A program made the position numbers and the translations under genes. DNA of 64,000 bases from Kaistella sp. Lineage in GTDB: Bacteria > Bacteroidota > Bacteroidia > Flavobacteriales > Weeksellaceae. Location: positions 84,143-148,142 of the forward strand of contig JAIBEW010000019.1 in the NCBI GenBank assembly GCA_019459085.1. The letters run 5' to 3'. This document shows positions 16,978 through 25,191 of the stretch, in pieces; position 1 is the first letter of the stretch; the number at the start of each line of letters is the position of its first letter. The notes beneath the pieces are model-generated. The model did not search any database and was not told the origin of the DNA. It worked only from the letters and a program-made list of their open reading frames with translations.

Positions 16978-18180
16978 TTATTTTAAAATTTTGGTTTCCA
17001 CAAAATTGAGAATGTCTTTGGCCACATCATCTTTTGATTTTAAGGGAAACTCCTGCTTTTCCGTTGGCGTAAGTATTTTTATTTTATTGGTGTCGCCCCT
17101 GAAACCGGCGCCTTCGTCGCGCAGCGAATTCAGCACAATCATGTCTAGATTTTTTTTCTGAAGTTTTCCGGCGGCATTTTCTTCTTCATTTTGGGTTTCC
17201 AGAGCAAAACCCACGAGAAACTGATGGGTTTTTGTTTCGCCCATTGCAGCTAAAATATCAGGATTTTTCACCAATTCAATCGTCAGTGAGTGATCATTTT
17301 TTTTGATTTTTTCGGGCGCAGTTACTTTTGGAGCGTAATCGGCTACCGCCGCGCTTGCAATTGCGATATCTGATTTTCCGTAATGTCTGAACACTTCATC
17401 AAACATTTCCTTTGCAGTGTTGATGCTGAACAGCTCAATATTTTCATGAAGAGGCTTCTCTGCACTCGGTCCGGAAATCAGAATAACAGACGCACCACGT
17501 TTTGCCGCTTCTTCAGCCAAAGCAAAACCCATTTTTCCGGAAGAATGATTTCCGATAAAACGGACAGGATCAATGGCTTCATATGTTGGCCCTGCGGTAA
17601 TGAGAACTGTTTTGGCTTCTAAACTTTTATTGCTGGATATTCTGAAAAAATCTTCAATTTCCCGGACAATTGTTTCCGGTTCGGCCATTCTTCCCTGTCC
17701 GACCAAACCACTTGCAAGCTCACCGGTTTCTGCGGGAATAATAAAATGTCCGAAATCTTCAGCGATTTCGAGATTCTGTTTGCTGGAAGGATGCTGATAC
17801 ATTTCCAGATCCATTGCGGGAACGATAAAAACGGGGCATCTCGCCGACATATACGTCGCGATGACCAGATTATCACAAATTCCGTGAACCATCTTTCCCA
17901 GCGTGTTTGCGGTGCACGGAGCCATCACCATTATATCTGCCCAAAGCGCAAAATCCACATGATTGTTCCAGGTTCCGTTTTGATCATAAAAATCGGAATA
18001 TACCGGGTTTTTTGAAAGTACAGAAAGGGTGAGTTTCGACACAAACTGTTCGGCTGAAGGAGTCATCAGAACCTGAACTTCCGCGCCTTTCTTTACCAAA
18101 TCGCGGATCAGGAGATTAATTTTATAAGCTGCGATTCCGCCCGAAACGGCAATCAGTATCTTTTTCCCGGAAAGACTCAT
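16978..18180 (-). CDS. coaBC: Bifunctional phosphopantothenoylcysteine decarboxylase/phosphopantothenate--cysteine ligase
   Basis: Makes 4'-phosphopantetheine in coenzyme A synthesis. The N-terminal flavoprotein half (1-190) has GGIAAYK (15-21), the catalytic His in NHVDFALWAD (about 73), TANTLGKMVHGICDN, and PAMDLEMYQHPS where E. coli has PAMN. The C-terminal ligase half has TAGPTYEAIDPVRF with NHSSGKMG at about 195-220, the KIKK dimer loop, and ALETQNE. Length (400) is normal. The Cys that E. coli CoaC uses in its substrate flap is not apparent (here ASGLVGQGRMAEP). A terminator separates it from rpoZ upstream. Confidence 0.95.
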   Translation of the reverse strand: MSLSGKKILIAVSGGIAAYKINLLIRDLVKKGAEVQVLMTPSAEQFVSKLTLSVLSKNPVYSDFYDQNGTWNNHVDFALWADIMVMAPCTANTLGKMVHGICDNLVIATYMSARCPVFIVPAMDLEMYQHPSSKQNLEIAEDFGHFIIPAETGELASGLVGQGRMAEPETIVREIEDFFRISSNKSLEAKTVLITAGPTYEAIDPVRFIGNHSSGKMGFALAEEAAKRGASVILISGPSAEKPLHENIELFSINTAKEMFDEVFRHYGKSDIAIASAAVADYAPKVTAPEKIKKNDHSLTIELVKNPDILAAMGETKTHQFLVGFALETQNEEENAAGKLQKKNLDMIVLNSLRDEGAGFRGDTNKIKILTPTEKQEFPLKSKDDVAKDILNFVETKILK

Positions 18181-18241
18181 TTTTGAAAATTATTGTACGA
18201 ATTTACTTATTTTATTTAAAACCTCTGAGGTCGTAAAAAAC

Positions 18242-18276
18242 AAAAGTCACAAAGGAGAAACTCATTTGTGACTTTT
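18242..18276 (-). terminator. Intrinsic terminator after rpoZ
   Basis: A 12-bp perfect stem, AAAAGTCACAAA with TTTGTGACTTTT. On the - strand it is followed by a T-rich run, so it ends the bamD-rpoZ transcript before coaBC. Confidence 0.75.
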
Positions 18277-18293
18277 ATAGATATTTAATAAAA

Positions 18294-18617
18294 TTAAATT
18301 TTTTCTTCTGTCTTTCTGAAATAGATTTCATCATTCAGAAATTCATCAATAGCGATCGACGTAGGCTTCGGAAGCTTTTCGTAATGCTTGGAGATTTCAA
18401 TCTGCTCTCTGTTTTCAAAAACTTCTTCCAGAGTTGAATTGTGTACCGCAAATTCGTCAAGTTTTCCGTGCAGTTCGCTGCGGATTTCCGCATTGATCTG
18501 TTCTGCTCTTTTGCCCATTATTACGATGGCTTCGTAGATGGAATCTACTTTTTCCTCAATTTTATCTTTGTCGTAAGTGATTGTGCTTAATTCTGCCTTA
18601 CTTTCTTTTATGTTCAT
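18294..18617 (-). CDS. rpoZ: DNA-directed RNA polymerase omega subunit, Bacteroidota type
   Basis: A 107-residue protein. The core KIEEKVDSIYEAIVIMGKRAEQIN (about 19-42) corresponds to the omega/RPB6 segment in which a helix with I-x-x-x-x-x-R-A-x-Q-I clamps the C-terminus of beta-prime. The canonical proteobacterial start (MARVTVED) is absent, as usual in this phylum. The start is the ATG at 18617, which gives MNIKESKAELSTI; a longer open frame upstream runs into bamD and is not coding. It follows bamD by 40 bases and ends at a terminator. Confidence 0.85.
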   Translation of the reverse strand: MNIKESKAELSTITYDKDKIEEKVDSIYEAIVIMGKRAEQINAEIRSELHGKLDEFAVHNSTLEEVFENREQIEISKHYEKLPKPTSIAIDEFLNDEIYFRKTEEKI

Positions 18618-18657
18618 CTTCAGTGTTTTGCTTAATTGTAATCTGCAAAAATACAAA

Positions 18658-19653
18658 TTATTTTTTGATATCGAAAACTGCAGCAGGTGGCGGCGTTGCA
18701 AGTGCTGCACTGTCTCTCTGGATTTGTTCCGCGGCTTTCTCATCGTCTGCCTGTTTATTCAGTTGTTCCTGAGTTTTATTTTTCTCTGCTAAGCGGTCTT
18801 CTTCCCTTTTCTGTTTTGCTGTAAATGCAGTTTTCTGGGCTTCGATCTGCTGCTGAAGTTTTTCAAAATTCGCCTGTTCCTTAACAAGTTTCGATCTTAA
18901 TTCCACAGCCGTTTTCGAATATTCGGTATCGGGTAGTTCTTTTTCAACCGTTTTTGTAAAGGCCACAGCATTCTCAAGTCTTTCTTTTTTCAGTTCGTAC
19001 ACTGAGTTTACGGCAAGTTCGTAACGCGACTTCATGATATAATCATAAATGCTCGGACGAAGCTTCGTGCTCGGGAAATCATTCAGCACATTCTCCAATG
19101 CAACATTGGCCGCTTTATAAGATCCCATTTTATAATACTGACTTGCGTTTTCGTATGCTTTAAACTCAAGTTTATAAGTCAGTTCATCAATCAGCTGACC
19201 GATGTTTTTAGACCTTTCGGAATCAGGATAATTATTCAGGAAATCCTGCAGTTCATTAATGGCCAGTTCTGTACTGGTTTGATCCAGATTGTAATCCATG
19301 GAACCTTCGTAATAACAGAGCGCAGACATGTACGCCGCTTCTTCTTTTCGGGGATCCTGAGGAAAACTTACTGCAAAATTCTTGAACTGATGGCCTGCCA
19401 ATTTGTAATTCTTGTCATAATAGTTCGCATAGGCCGAGTTAAAAACAACATTCGGTGCATCATCTGTTCCTGCAACCAAATTGGGAAGGCGGTCGTAAAG
19501 TGCTAATGCATCCTGCCATTTTTTTTCTGCAAATTTTTCGTTGGCAACTTTCAGAATAAAATTCTTGTCGGCGCTTTTCATGGCCAAATCCTGTTGTCTG
19601 TTGCAAGCTGAAACTACTATAACAGCAACAAGAATCAATATATACTTTTTCAT
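18658..19653 (-). CDS. bamD: Outer membrane protein assembly factor BamD
   Basis: TPR lipoprotein of the BAM complex that assembles beta-barrels into the outer membrane. The signal peptide ends at VVSAC (Cys near 17), a lipobox. Repeats in the TPR size class follow, recognisable by ALALYDRLPN, YANYYDKNYKLAGHQFKNF, FPQDPRKEEAAYMSALCYYEGS and FLNNYPDSE. The C-terminus (about 240-331) is a charged Q/K/E-rich coiled coil. I take the ATG at 19653; the GTG at 19662 is an in-frame alternative. Together with rpoZ it forms a two-gene unit. Confidence 0.92.
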   Translation of the reverse strand: MKKYILILVAVIVVSACNRQQDLAMKSADKNFILKVANEKFAEKKWQDALALYDRLPNLVAGTDDAPNVVFNSAYANYYDKNYKLAGHQFKNFAVSFPQDPRKEEAAYMSALCYYEGSMDYNLDQTSTELAINELQDFLNNYPDSERSKNIGQLIDELTYKLEFKAYENASQYYKMGSYKAANVALENVLNDFPSTKLRPSIYDYIMKSRYELAVNSVYELKKERLENAVAFTKTVEKELPDTEYSKTAVELRSKLVKEQANFEKLQQQIEAQKTAFTAKQKREEDRLAEKNKTQEQLNKQADDEKAAEQIQRDSAALATPPPAAVFDIKK

Positions 19654-19702
19654 AGACTTCACTGTAAAGAGATCTTTTAAAATATTTTAAGTTCTCCGCC
19701 TG

Positions 19703-19710
19703 CAAAAATA
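19703..19710 (-). promoter_or_regulatory. -7 promoter element of bamD-rpoZ
   Basis: TATTTTTG on the - strand, 49 bases before the bamD ATG at 19653. Confidence 0.5.
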
Positions 19711-19756
19711 TAACTTTTTTGCCAATTGCTTTTCTTTTATGAATATTTAACTCTTT

Positions 19757-20386
19757 TTATTCCTGTGTAAACCCCAAATTCATAAAAACAGAAATCAAAA
19801 TATTGGCTTTCACCTTTTTTTCAGCTTCTTTCAGATAATTGGAGTCTTTGGAATTGGGAAGGTAAATTTCGTAGAATTTTGGGTTCCGGATGACGAAAAG
19901 CGTTGCACCCATTACATTCGTCAGCACATCTTCGGGTTTGACGGCCAATGTAAAAACGCCGGAAGCCACTCCTTTTTTAATGACTTCATCAATTTTCATG
20001 ACCGCCAACTGGTAGAAATCAAGAAGTTCGTCTTTCAAATGATCTGTATGCCTGAATTCCTGAGTGACAAAACCGTGAAAATAATTATACTTAAATAACT
20101 GGGAAACAATATATTTCAGAATTTCCTTCATCTGCATTTCCGGTTTCCCTTCTTTGATGGTTTCGGTAAATTCTGAAAAATTAGCGCGCGTTTTCTGAAC
20201 CCTGTACTGATACAGATACACCATCATTTTTTCTTTTGAACCGAAATAATAGGAAATCATAGCCACATTAATGCCAGCTTTAGCCGAAATATCCCGCACC
20301 GAGGTACCCTCAAAACTTTTTTGGGCAATCAGTTCTTCTGCTACCTCTAATATATGTATCTGTTTATCTGTAAATTTCTTACCCAT
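19757..20386 (-). CDS. TetR/AcrR family transcriptional regulator
   Basis: A 209-residue repressor-type protein. The N-terminal helix-turn-helix (about 10-55) has the TetR pattern EVAEELIAQKSFEGTSVRDISAKAGINVAMISYYFGSKEKM, ending in the YYFGSKE motif. The C-terminal all-helical domain, which would bind a ligand, is too divergent to name one. It is transcribed divergently from the tatD-tcdA-rnpA genes, with 88 bases between the start codons, so it may control itself or them. I see no convincing palindromic operator there. Confidence 0.9.
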   Translation of the reverse strand: MGKKFTDKQIHILEVAEELIAQKSFEGTSVRDISAKAGINVAMISYYFGSKEKMMVYLYQYRVQKTRANFSEFTETIKEGKPEMQMKEILKYIVSQLFKYNYFHGFVTQEFRHTDHLKDELLDFYQLAVMKIDEVIKKGVASGVFTLAVKPEDVLTNVMGATLFVIRNPKFYEIYLPNSKDSNYLKEAEKKVKANILISVFMNLGFTQE

Positions 20387-20463
20387 TTTTATTTCAGTTG
20401 AAGTAAAATTAACGTTTTTTTAACAGATAAACAAGCGTTTAAAACAATAAAACCAAATTTCCT

Positions 20464-20471
20464 TAAATTTG
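20464..20471 (+). promoter_or_regulatory. -7 promoter element of the tatD-like gene, leaderless geometry
   Basis: TAAATTTG ends three bases before the ATG at 20475. If transcription begins about 4-5 bases after the element, the mRNA starts at the ATG itself. Confidence 0.5.
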
Positions 20472-20474
20472 AAG

Positions 20475-21104
20475 ATGACTTTTCTCGATTTTCATCATCA
20501 TCATTCCGGCAGCATTTCAGGTATTTATAATCTGAGCTTTGACGAAGAAATTCCGTCCACTCTTTTTTCGGCCGGAATTCATCCAAGTGAAACTGCAGGA
20601 AATCTGGAAGAAAAATTCCAGTGGTTTAAAGAAGTTTCAAAAAACGCCAACTGTGTCGCCATCGGTGAATGCGGTCTTGACGGGATGATAAAACTTGATC
20701 CTCAGATTCAGGAAGACGCTTTTGTAAAACAGATTGAATGGGCCAATGAAATGAAGAAACCGATGATTATTCACTGTGTGAAAATGTTTCCGGACCTCAT
20801 CCGGTTAAGAAAAAAGTCCAAAGTACCCATGATTGTGCACGGTTTCAACAAAAGAAAAACGATTGGTCTGGAACTGCTGAAAAATGATTTTTTTTTGAGT
20901 TTCGGAAAATCTGCGTTGTATAATGTAAATTTGCAGGATTTTTTAAGCGAAGTCCCAACGGAAAAAATATTTCTGGAGACCGACTCTGCTGATTTCGACT
21001 TGAAGGAATTATATGAAGTTACCGCACGTTTAAAAAACATAAGTCCGGAAGATCTGGACAAAAAAATAAAAGAAAACCTTGAGTTTTTAAAAATCTCCAT
21101 ATAA
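20475..21104 (+). CDS. TatD-family metal-dependent hydrolase (short form)
   Basis: A 209-residue amidohydrolase-superfamily protein, shorter than typical TatD (about 255-265). The N-terminal metal motif is FLDFHHHHS in place of the usual DxHxHL. Other family segments are AIGECGLD (Glu ligand), MIIHCVK (His ligand), MIVHGFN (His ligand) and FLETDSADF (Asp ligand). TatD proteins are 3'-5' DNases or related hydrolases; the substrate here is unknown. The start at the ATG 20475 fits the promoter element. The next gene begins one base after its stop. Confidence 0.83.
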   Translation: MTFLDFHHHHSGSISGIYNLSFDEEIPSTLFSAGIHPSETAGNLEEKFQWFKEVSKNANCVAIGECGLDGMIKLDPQIQEDAFVKQIEWANEMKKPMIIHCVKMFPDLIRLRKKSKVPMIVHGFNKRKTIGLELLKNDFFLSFGKSALYNVNLQDFLSEVPTEKIFLETDSADFDLKELYEVTARLKNISPEDLDKKIKENLEFLKISI

Positions 21105-21105
21105 A

Positions 21106-21834
21106 ATGCAAAACATCTGGCTCGAACGAACCGAACTGCTCATTAAAGAAAAAGGTCTTGAAAAACTTCAGAATGCCAATCTGCTTGTCATCGGTTTGGG
21201 TGGAGTCGGGTCTTTCGCGGCAGAATTTCTGGCAAGATCTGGAGTCGGAACCATGACGATTGTGGACGGAGATACCGTAGACATCACGAATATCAACCGT
21301 CAGCTTCCCGCACTTCATTCAACGGTAGGAAAATCAAAAGTTGAAATTGTCGCAGAACGTATTCTCGACATCAATCCCCGGTTAAACCTCACAAAAATCA
21401 ATGAATTTCTGAACCCGGAACGCATGGAGGAAATCATTGATTCCCAGAAATTTGATTATATTTTAGACTGTATCGACAGCGTAACACCTAAAATTACGCT
21501 CATTAAAACCGCAAAGCGGAAAAAAGTTAAAATAGTGAGCTGTATGGGAGCCGGCGGAAAAATGGATCCGGCCAAAGTCATGGTTCGTGATATCAGCAAA
21601 ACCCACAACTGTTATTTGGCAAAAAATGTGAGGAAACGTTTGAAAAAAGAGAACATCAATAAAGGAATCCGCTGTGTTTTCTCGAATGAAATTCAGGACG
21701 AGGAAAGCTTGAAAATGACCGACGGCACGAATTTCAAACGCTCTTTTTATGGCACCGTGAGTTTTATGCCTGCCATTTTCGGACTTTATGCAGCTGCAGA
21801 AGTCATTAATCATTTAATTAAAAAGCATGACTGA
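21106..21834 (+). CDS. tcdA: tRNA threonylcarbamoyladenosine dehydratase
   Basis: E1-like ThiF/MoeB family protein of 242 residues that uses ATP to cyclise t6A37 to ct6A in tRNA. The Rossmann ATP site is VIGLGGVGSFAAEFLARSG (about 28-46), followed by the family VDGDTVDITNINRQ (the acidic residues and NRQ bind ATP), DCIDSVTPK and CMGAGGKMDP. It lacks the rhodanese domain of MoeB-like proteins, which fits TcdA (also called CsdL). It overlaps rnpA by 8 bases, so the two tRNA-related genes are coupled. Confidence 0.92.
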   Translation: MQNIWLERTELLIKEKGLEKLQNANLLVIGLGGVGSFAAEFLARSGVGTMTIVDGDTVDITNINRQLPALHSTVGKSKVEIVAERILDINPRLNLTKINEFLNPERMEEIIDSQKFDYILDCIDSVTPKITLIKTAKRKKVKIVSCMGAGGKMDPAKVMVRDISKTHNCYLAKNVRKRLKKENINKGIRCVFSNEIQDEESLKMTDGTNFKRSFYGTVSFMPAIFGLYAAAEVINHLIKKHD

Positions 21835-22207
21835 TTTTAAGTTTCCCAAAGCAGAAAAACTCAAACAAAAAAGGGAAATTGATTTGCTTTTTGCGAAAGG
21901 GAAATGGCTTTCGGTGGAAAATCTGAGGATTATTTCGATTGATCTCGACAAAAATCCTCAGGAAGAATTTGAAATTGCGAACCAGAAATTCGGGGTCTCG
22001 GTTTCAAAAAAATATTTCAAAAGAGCCACCGACAGGAACCGTATCAAAAGGCTTCTGCGCGAAGTGTACCGGCATAACAAAGATCTGTTTCTGGAACATT
22101 TCGGTATTCATTCTGTTTCCATGCTTTTTTGGGTTTCCGGTGAAAAACCTTCCGATTTAAAATCTCTCGAAAACAATTTTGTAAACCTCTGTAAATCAAA
22201 AAAATAA
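21827..22207 (+). CDS. rnpA: Ribonuclease P protein component
   Basis: A 126-residue basic protein that joins the RNase P RNA to process tRNA 5' ends. The start KLKQKREIDLLFAKGKWL fits the family N-terminus, and the RNR motif is present in FKRATDRNRIKRLLREVYR (about 64-82). In many bacteria rnpA follows rpmH near the origin; here it follows tcdA instead and no rpmH is nearby. The ORF overlaps tcdA by 8 bases. Confidence 0.95.
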   Translation: MTDFKFPKAEKLKQKREIDLLFAKGKWLSVENLRIISIDLDKNPQEEFEIANQKFGVSVSKKYFKRATDRNRIKRLLREVYRHNKDLFLEHFGIHSVSMLFWVSGEKPSDLKSLENNFVNLCKSKK

Positions 22208-22232
22208 TTTTCGACGATTCGCAGGCTTTTTG

Positions 22233-22240
22233 TAAATTTG
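22233..22240 (+). promoter_or_regulatory. -7 promoter element of the DUF4126 gene
   Basis: TAAATTTG, 30 bases before the ATG at 22271. Confidence 0.45.
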
Positions 22241-22270
22241 GTTAGATTTAACCATTAGTTTTACTCAAAA

Positions 22271-22891
22271 ATGCTGGAAAACATTCCCTATTTACCTTAT
22301 GCAATCAGTGCTTTCATCGGCGTTGGTCTTGCTGCAGCAACCGGCTTCAGGGTTTTTCTGCCCATGTTTGCCGTAAGTCTGGCTTCATTTATGGGTTGGA
22401 TTCCCATGCATGAAAATTTTGACTGGTTAGCCGGACTTCCCACGCTCATCACGACAGGAATTGCGACGGTCGTAGAAATTCTGGCGTATTACATTCCTTT
22501 TGTAGATCATCTTTTAGATACGATATCGGTTCCGTTGGCGACCGTTGCTGGCTCCGTGATGTTTGCAAGTCAGTTTGCGGATATCGGAACTTTTCCGCAA
22601 TGGGCTTTGGCCCTAATTGCAGGTGGCGGTACCGCAGCGGTCATCAGTTCAGGTTTTGCCGGAACGCGTGCTGCATCCACAGCTACAACGGGAGGTTTAG
22701 GGAATTCTGTGGTGGCGACAACAGAAACCGCGGGAGCCGGATTAATGTCGGTTTTAGCTTTAGCAACACCGGTTATCGCATTTATTGCAGCGGTAAGTTT
22801 ATTAATTACCGTCTTTGTTTTAGGCAAAAAATTGTGGAGACGGTTTCGCCGCAATACTCCGGATAAAGCTCCGAATCAATATAGCGGATAA
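22271..22891 (+). CDS. DUF4126 family membrane protein
   Basis: A 206-residue protein of mostly small and hydrophobic residues with about five membrane segments. It opens with YAISAFIGVGLAAATGFRVFLPMFAVSLASF, the signature start of DUF4126, and contains the Gly/Ala-rich GGGTAAVISSGFAGTRAASTATTGG segment around 115-145 and a last helix near 165-190, then a short basic tail. Family function is not established. A strong terminator follows immediately, which it shares with the converging gene on the - strand. Confidence 0.8.
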   Translation: MLENIPYLPYAISAFIGVGLAAATGFRVFLPMFAVSLASFMGWIPMHENFDWLAGLPTLITTGIATVVEILAYYIPFVDHLLDTISVPLATVAGSVMFASQFADIGTFPQWALALIAGGGTAAVISSGFAGTRAASTATTGGLGNSVVATTETAGAGLMSVLALATPVIAFIAAVSLLITVFVLGKKLWRRFRRNTPDKAPNQYSG

Positions 22892-22920
22892 AAAAACGCC
22901 CATTGCTGAGCGTTTTTTTT
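22889..22920. terminator. Bidirectional terminator between DUF4126 and the TPR-tailed gene
   Basis: Stem AAAAACGC with GCGTTTTT around a 10-base loop, A residues before and T residues after. It ends the + gene and overlaps the end of the - strand gene. Confidence 0.7.
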
Positions 22921-24652
22921 ATGTATTTTTTCTTAATTCTTTTATTTCCTGGATCCGGCCTTCGAAAATCTCTTTCTTTTCCGGATGTTTTTCGGATAAG
23001 ATTCCATACGCTTTAATGGCTTTTGAAAAAAGTTTCTGTTCCGTATAAATTCTGGCCAGCGTTTCGGTCATCAGATGCGAAATATCATCTCCCTTTTCTT
23101 TCACAACAAAGGTAGATTCTTCTTTCAACTGAGAAATCCTCGGCTCTTTTTCAATAAAGGTTTCAATCACGTTTGTTTTGATCTCTTTTTTTGAAATTTC
23201 CTCAATTTCTTCATTTTTTGATGAATTTCTGTCGATTTTAAGCCAGTTTTGCCAGGTATTGATGAAAGTCGTAACATTGCTATCCGGAAGCGGAGCAGGT
23301 TCCGAAACTGTTTCCGTGACTTTTTTAACCTCATCATTTTCTTTCTTTGAATCAATCGCCGAAACATTTTGGGTGAAAAAAGATACATTGAAAACAGGCC
23401 TTTCATCGGCTTTGATGTCTGTAACTGGGGCCGCGGTTTGAGGCTCCGATTTTGAAACAACTGGTTCGGCGATGACAGGTTTTTCCGCAGGTTTGTTTTC
23501 TGATGGAGCTCCAGCTTTACTGATCAGTGAATCCGGAATATTATTGGAAAACTGCATCGGTTTCCAAACCGGTTTTTCGGAATCAATTGTATTGATGCTG
23601 GTTTCAGCAGGTTTTTCTGTTTTAACGAGTTTGTTTTCAGCAGACATCTCCTGTTTTTCAGAAACTTTTAAGATGTCTTTCCCTTCGATTTCAGGAGCAG
23701 CATCAGAAAGTCCCGCTTGTGGCGTCGTAATTTCAAAACTTTGGATGTCGGAGAAATTCACATCGGTATTCCGAACAGGTTCTTCTTCTTTTTCAGCCGG
23801 TTCTTTTTTGGTGCGCTGAACTTTAGCTTCCACTTCTGCAATCAGGCGTTTCATTTCCTCATCATTTTTATCTGTTTGAGGCTTCGGAACTTTATACGTC
23901 TCCGAGTTTGAACCGGCGGTAATTTTAACTTCCGGCATAAATTCGTCCAGACCATGAAAACTCAGTTCTGCAGCATTTTCAACCGTTCCTACAACAGCAG
24001 AAATTTTACTCGGATCAACCACCTTTTCGTGTGAAATAATATCGGTTTCAGCTATTTCTTTATAATCAGGCTGAGCCGGCGGGATTTCTATTTTTTCTTG
24101 TGGAATTTCTTCAACAACAGGTTTTTCTTCTTCCGGAATTTTCACTGACGTTGGGCTTTGCGTAACAATCTGACCGGATTCTTTCGTGGATTCGATATCA
24201 ATTACCTCATTCTGTCTTTCCATGAAATTCTCTTCCCCTTCAAATAAAATCCGGTTCAGGGCGCCTTTAACAAATACAGGTTCCGGCGTAATGACTGGTA
24301 CCGCTTCAATCTGTTCATAAACCGTTTTCGGCTGCTCTTCGCTTTGCTGTTCTACAATTTCGGGTTCCTTTACTTCGGATTTCTGTACAATTCTTTCTTC
24401 CGGAATATTTTTTTCCTCGAAGTTTTTTGTGATGAACTGATACAGTATCTTTTTATCGGTGGTATAAGCCGCAGTTCTGGAGAGTTCTGCCTGATAATTT
24501 TCAGGACTGAATTTCCGGGTCGCGAATAAATGCAGGGCTCTGATATTCTGGATATACGGAAATTTACCGAGCTCCTGTTCGAAGACATTCATATCGTCGG
24601 AACGGAGGCTTTCGGGATTCCTGATTACTTCTAAAATTCTGGAATTTATCAT
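22919..24652 (-). CDS. Acidic low-complexity protein with C-terminal TPR-like helices
   Basis: I do not recognise a named family. The 577 residues fall in three parts. Residues 1-90 look folded, with FPYIQNIRALHLFATRKF and a helical RTAAYTTDKKILYQFI. Residues about 90-500 are rich in Glu, Pro, Lys, Val and Ser, with repeated EKPV/EKPA-like words, and are probably disordered. Residues about 510-577 form a TPR-like pair (LARIYTEQKLFSKAIKAYGILSEKHPEK). There is no signal peptide. It begins one base after the lptE stop and so belongs to the miaB-sigma54-lptE operon. It may act as a flexible scaffold; this is a guess from composition. Confidence 0.75.
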   Translation of the reverse strand: MINSRILEVIRNPESLRSDDMNVFEQELGKFPYIQNIRALHLFATRKFSPENYQAELSRTAAYTTDKKILYQFITKNFEEKNIPEERIVQKSEVKEPEIVEQQSEEQPKTVYEQIEAVPVITPEPVFVKGALNRILFEGEENFMERQNEVIDIESTKESGQIVTQSPTSVKIPEEEKPVVEEIPQEKIEIPPAQPDYKEIAETDIISHEKVVDPSKISAVVGTVENAAELSFHGLDEFMPEVKITAGSNSETYKVPKPQTDKNDEEMKRLIAEVEAKVQRTKKEPAEKEEEPVRNTDVNFSDIQSFEITTPQAGLSDAAPEIEGKDILKVSEKQEMSAENKLVKTEKPAETSINTIDSEKPVWKPMQFSNNIPDSLISKAGAPSENKPAEKPVIAEPVVSKSEPQTAAPVTDIKADERPVFNVSFFTQNVSAIDSKKENDEVKKVTETVSEPAPLPDSNVTTFINTWQNWLKIDRNSSKNEEIEEISKKEIKTNVIETFIEKEPRISQLKEESTFVVKEKGDDISHLMTETLARIYTEQKLFSKAIKAYGILSEKHPEKKEIFEGRIQEIKELRKNT

Positions 24653-24653
24653 G

Positions 24654-25190
24654 TTACCAATTGGCTACAATATCATTAAATATTTTGTTGATGATTCTTT
24701 CGTTCACTATTTTTACCTGTGAAACTTCTATCTGATTAATATCGAGATCGCTGCTGAACACCGCTTCGTCAGAATAAGTCCGGTCGAAACTTTTTTCCGG
24801 CTCAATTTTGTTTTCGTAATGTACCTTCACGGTAATCGTAAGTTTGTTCTGGGCTGCCTGAATATTCCCGCCGGGAGAGTTTACGGGGCTTGAAATGGTC
24901 GTCGGCGAAATGGTATAATCGGAAATTTCTCCTTCAATTAAAATGTCCGGATTTTCCTTGGTTCCTTTTAAGGTCGTTCGCTGCAGAAAACGGTTCTGGA
25001 TATCAGTTGAAAACTGCTGCGCCAAACTTGGGTTTACCAAAGCTGCATTATTAGGGAAATCGCTGATTTGAATGGTTTTGGTTTCTGGACTGAGTGAGGA
25101 ACCCGTGAAACTGTAACACGACTGGAAAAAAATGGTAAAAAGGAATAAAAATCCCGTAAAAGCGGTTGTTTTTCTGATATTGAAATTCAT
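24654..25190 (-). CDS. lptE: LptE-like LPS-assembly lipoprotein
   Basis: A 178-residue lipoprotein; the signal peptide (MNFNIRKTTAFTGFLFLFTIFFQSC) ends at Cys25 in the lipobox FQSC. The mature start CYSFTGSSLSPETKTIQISDFPN is characteristic of the Bacteroidota LptE family, which plugs the LptD barrel and helps place LPS in the outer leaflet. A Thr/Ser-rich beta region and a C-terminal helix (VKIVNERIINKIFNDIVANW) follow. I chose the ATG at 25190; the longer open frame runs into the sigma-54 gene. The upstream stop is 2 bases away. Confidence 0.87.
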   Translation of the reverse strand: MNFNIRKTTAFTGFLFLFTIFFQSCYSFTGSSLSPETKTIQISDFPNNAALVNPSLAQQFSTDIQNRFLQRTTLKGTKENPDILIEGEISDYTISPTTISSPVNSPGGNIQAAQNKLTITVKVHYENKIEPEKSFDRTYSDEAVFSSDLDINQIEVSQVKIVNERIINKIFNDIVANW

Positions 25191-25191
25191 A

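Noticed and set aside
20387..20463. TetR palindromic operator between tetR and tatD
   Set aside because: AACG and CGTT words occur, but not as a balanced inverted repeat at a spacing usual for TetR dimers.
22919..24652. Frameshift or pseudogene in the long low-complexity protein
   Set aside because: The frame is open for 577 codons with a good start and stop, regular composition, and operon spacing to lptE. It is unusual but intact.
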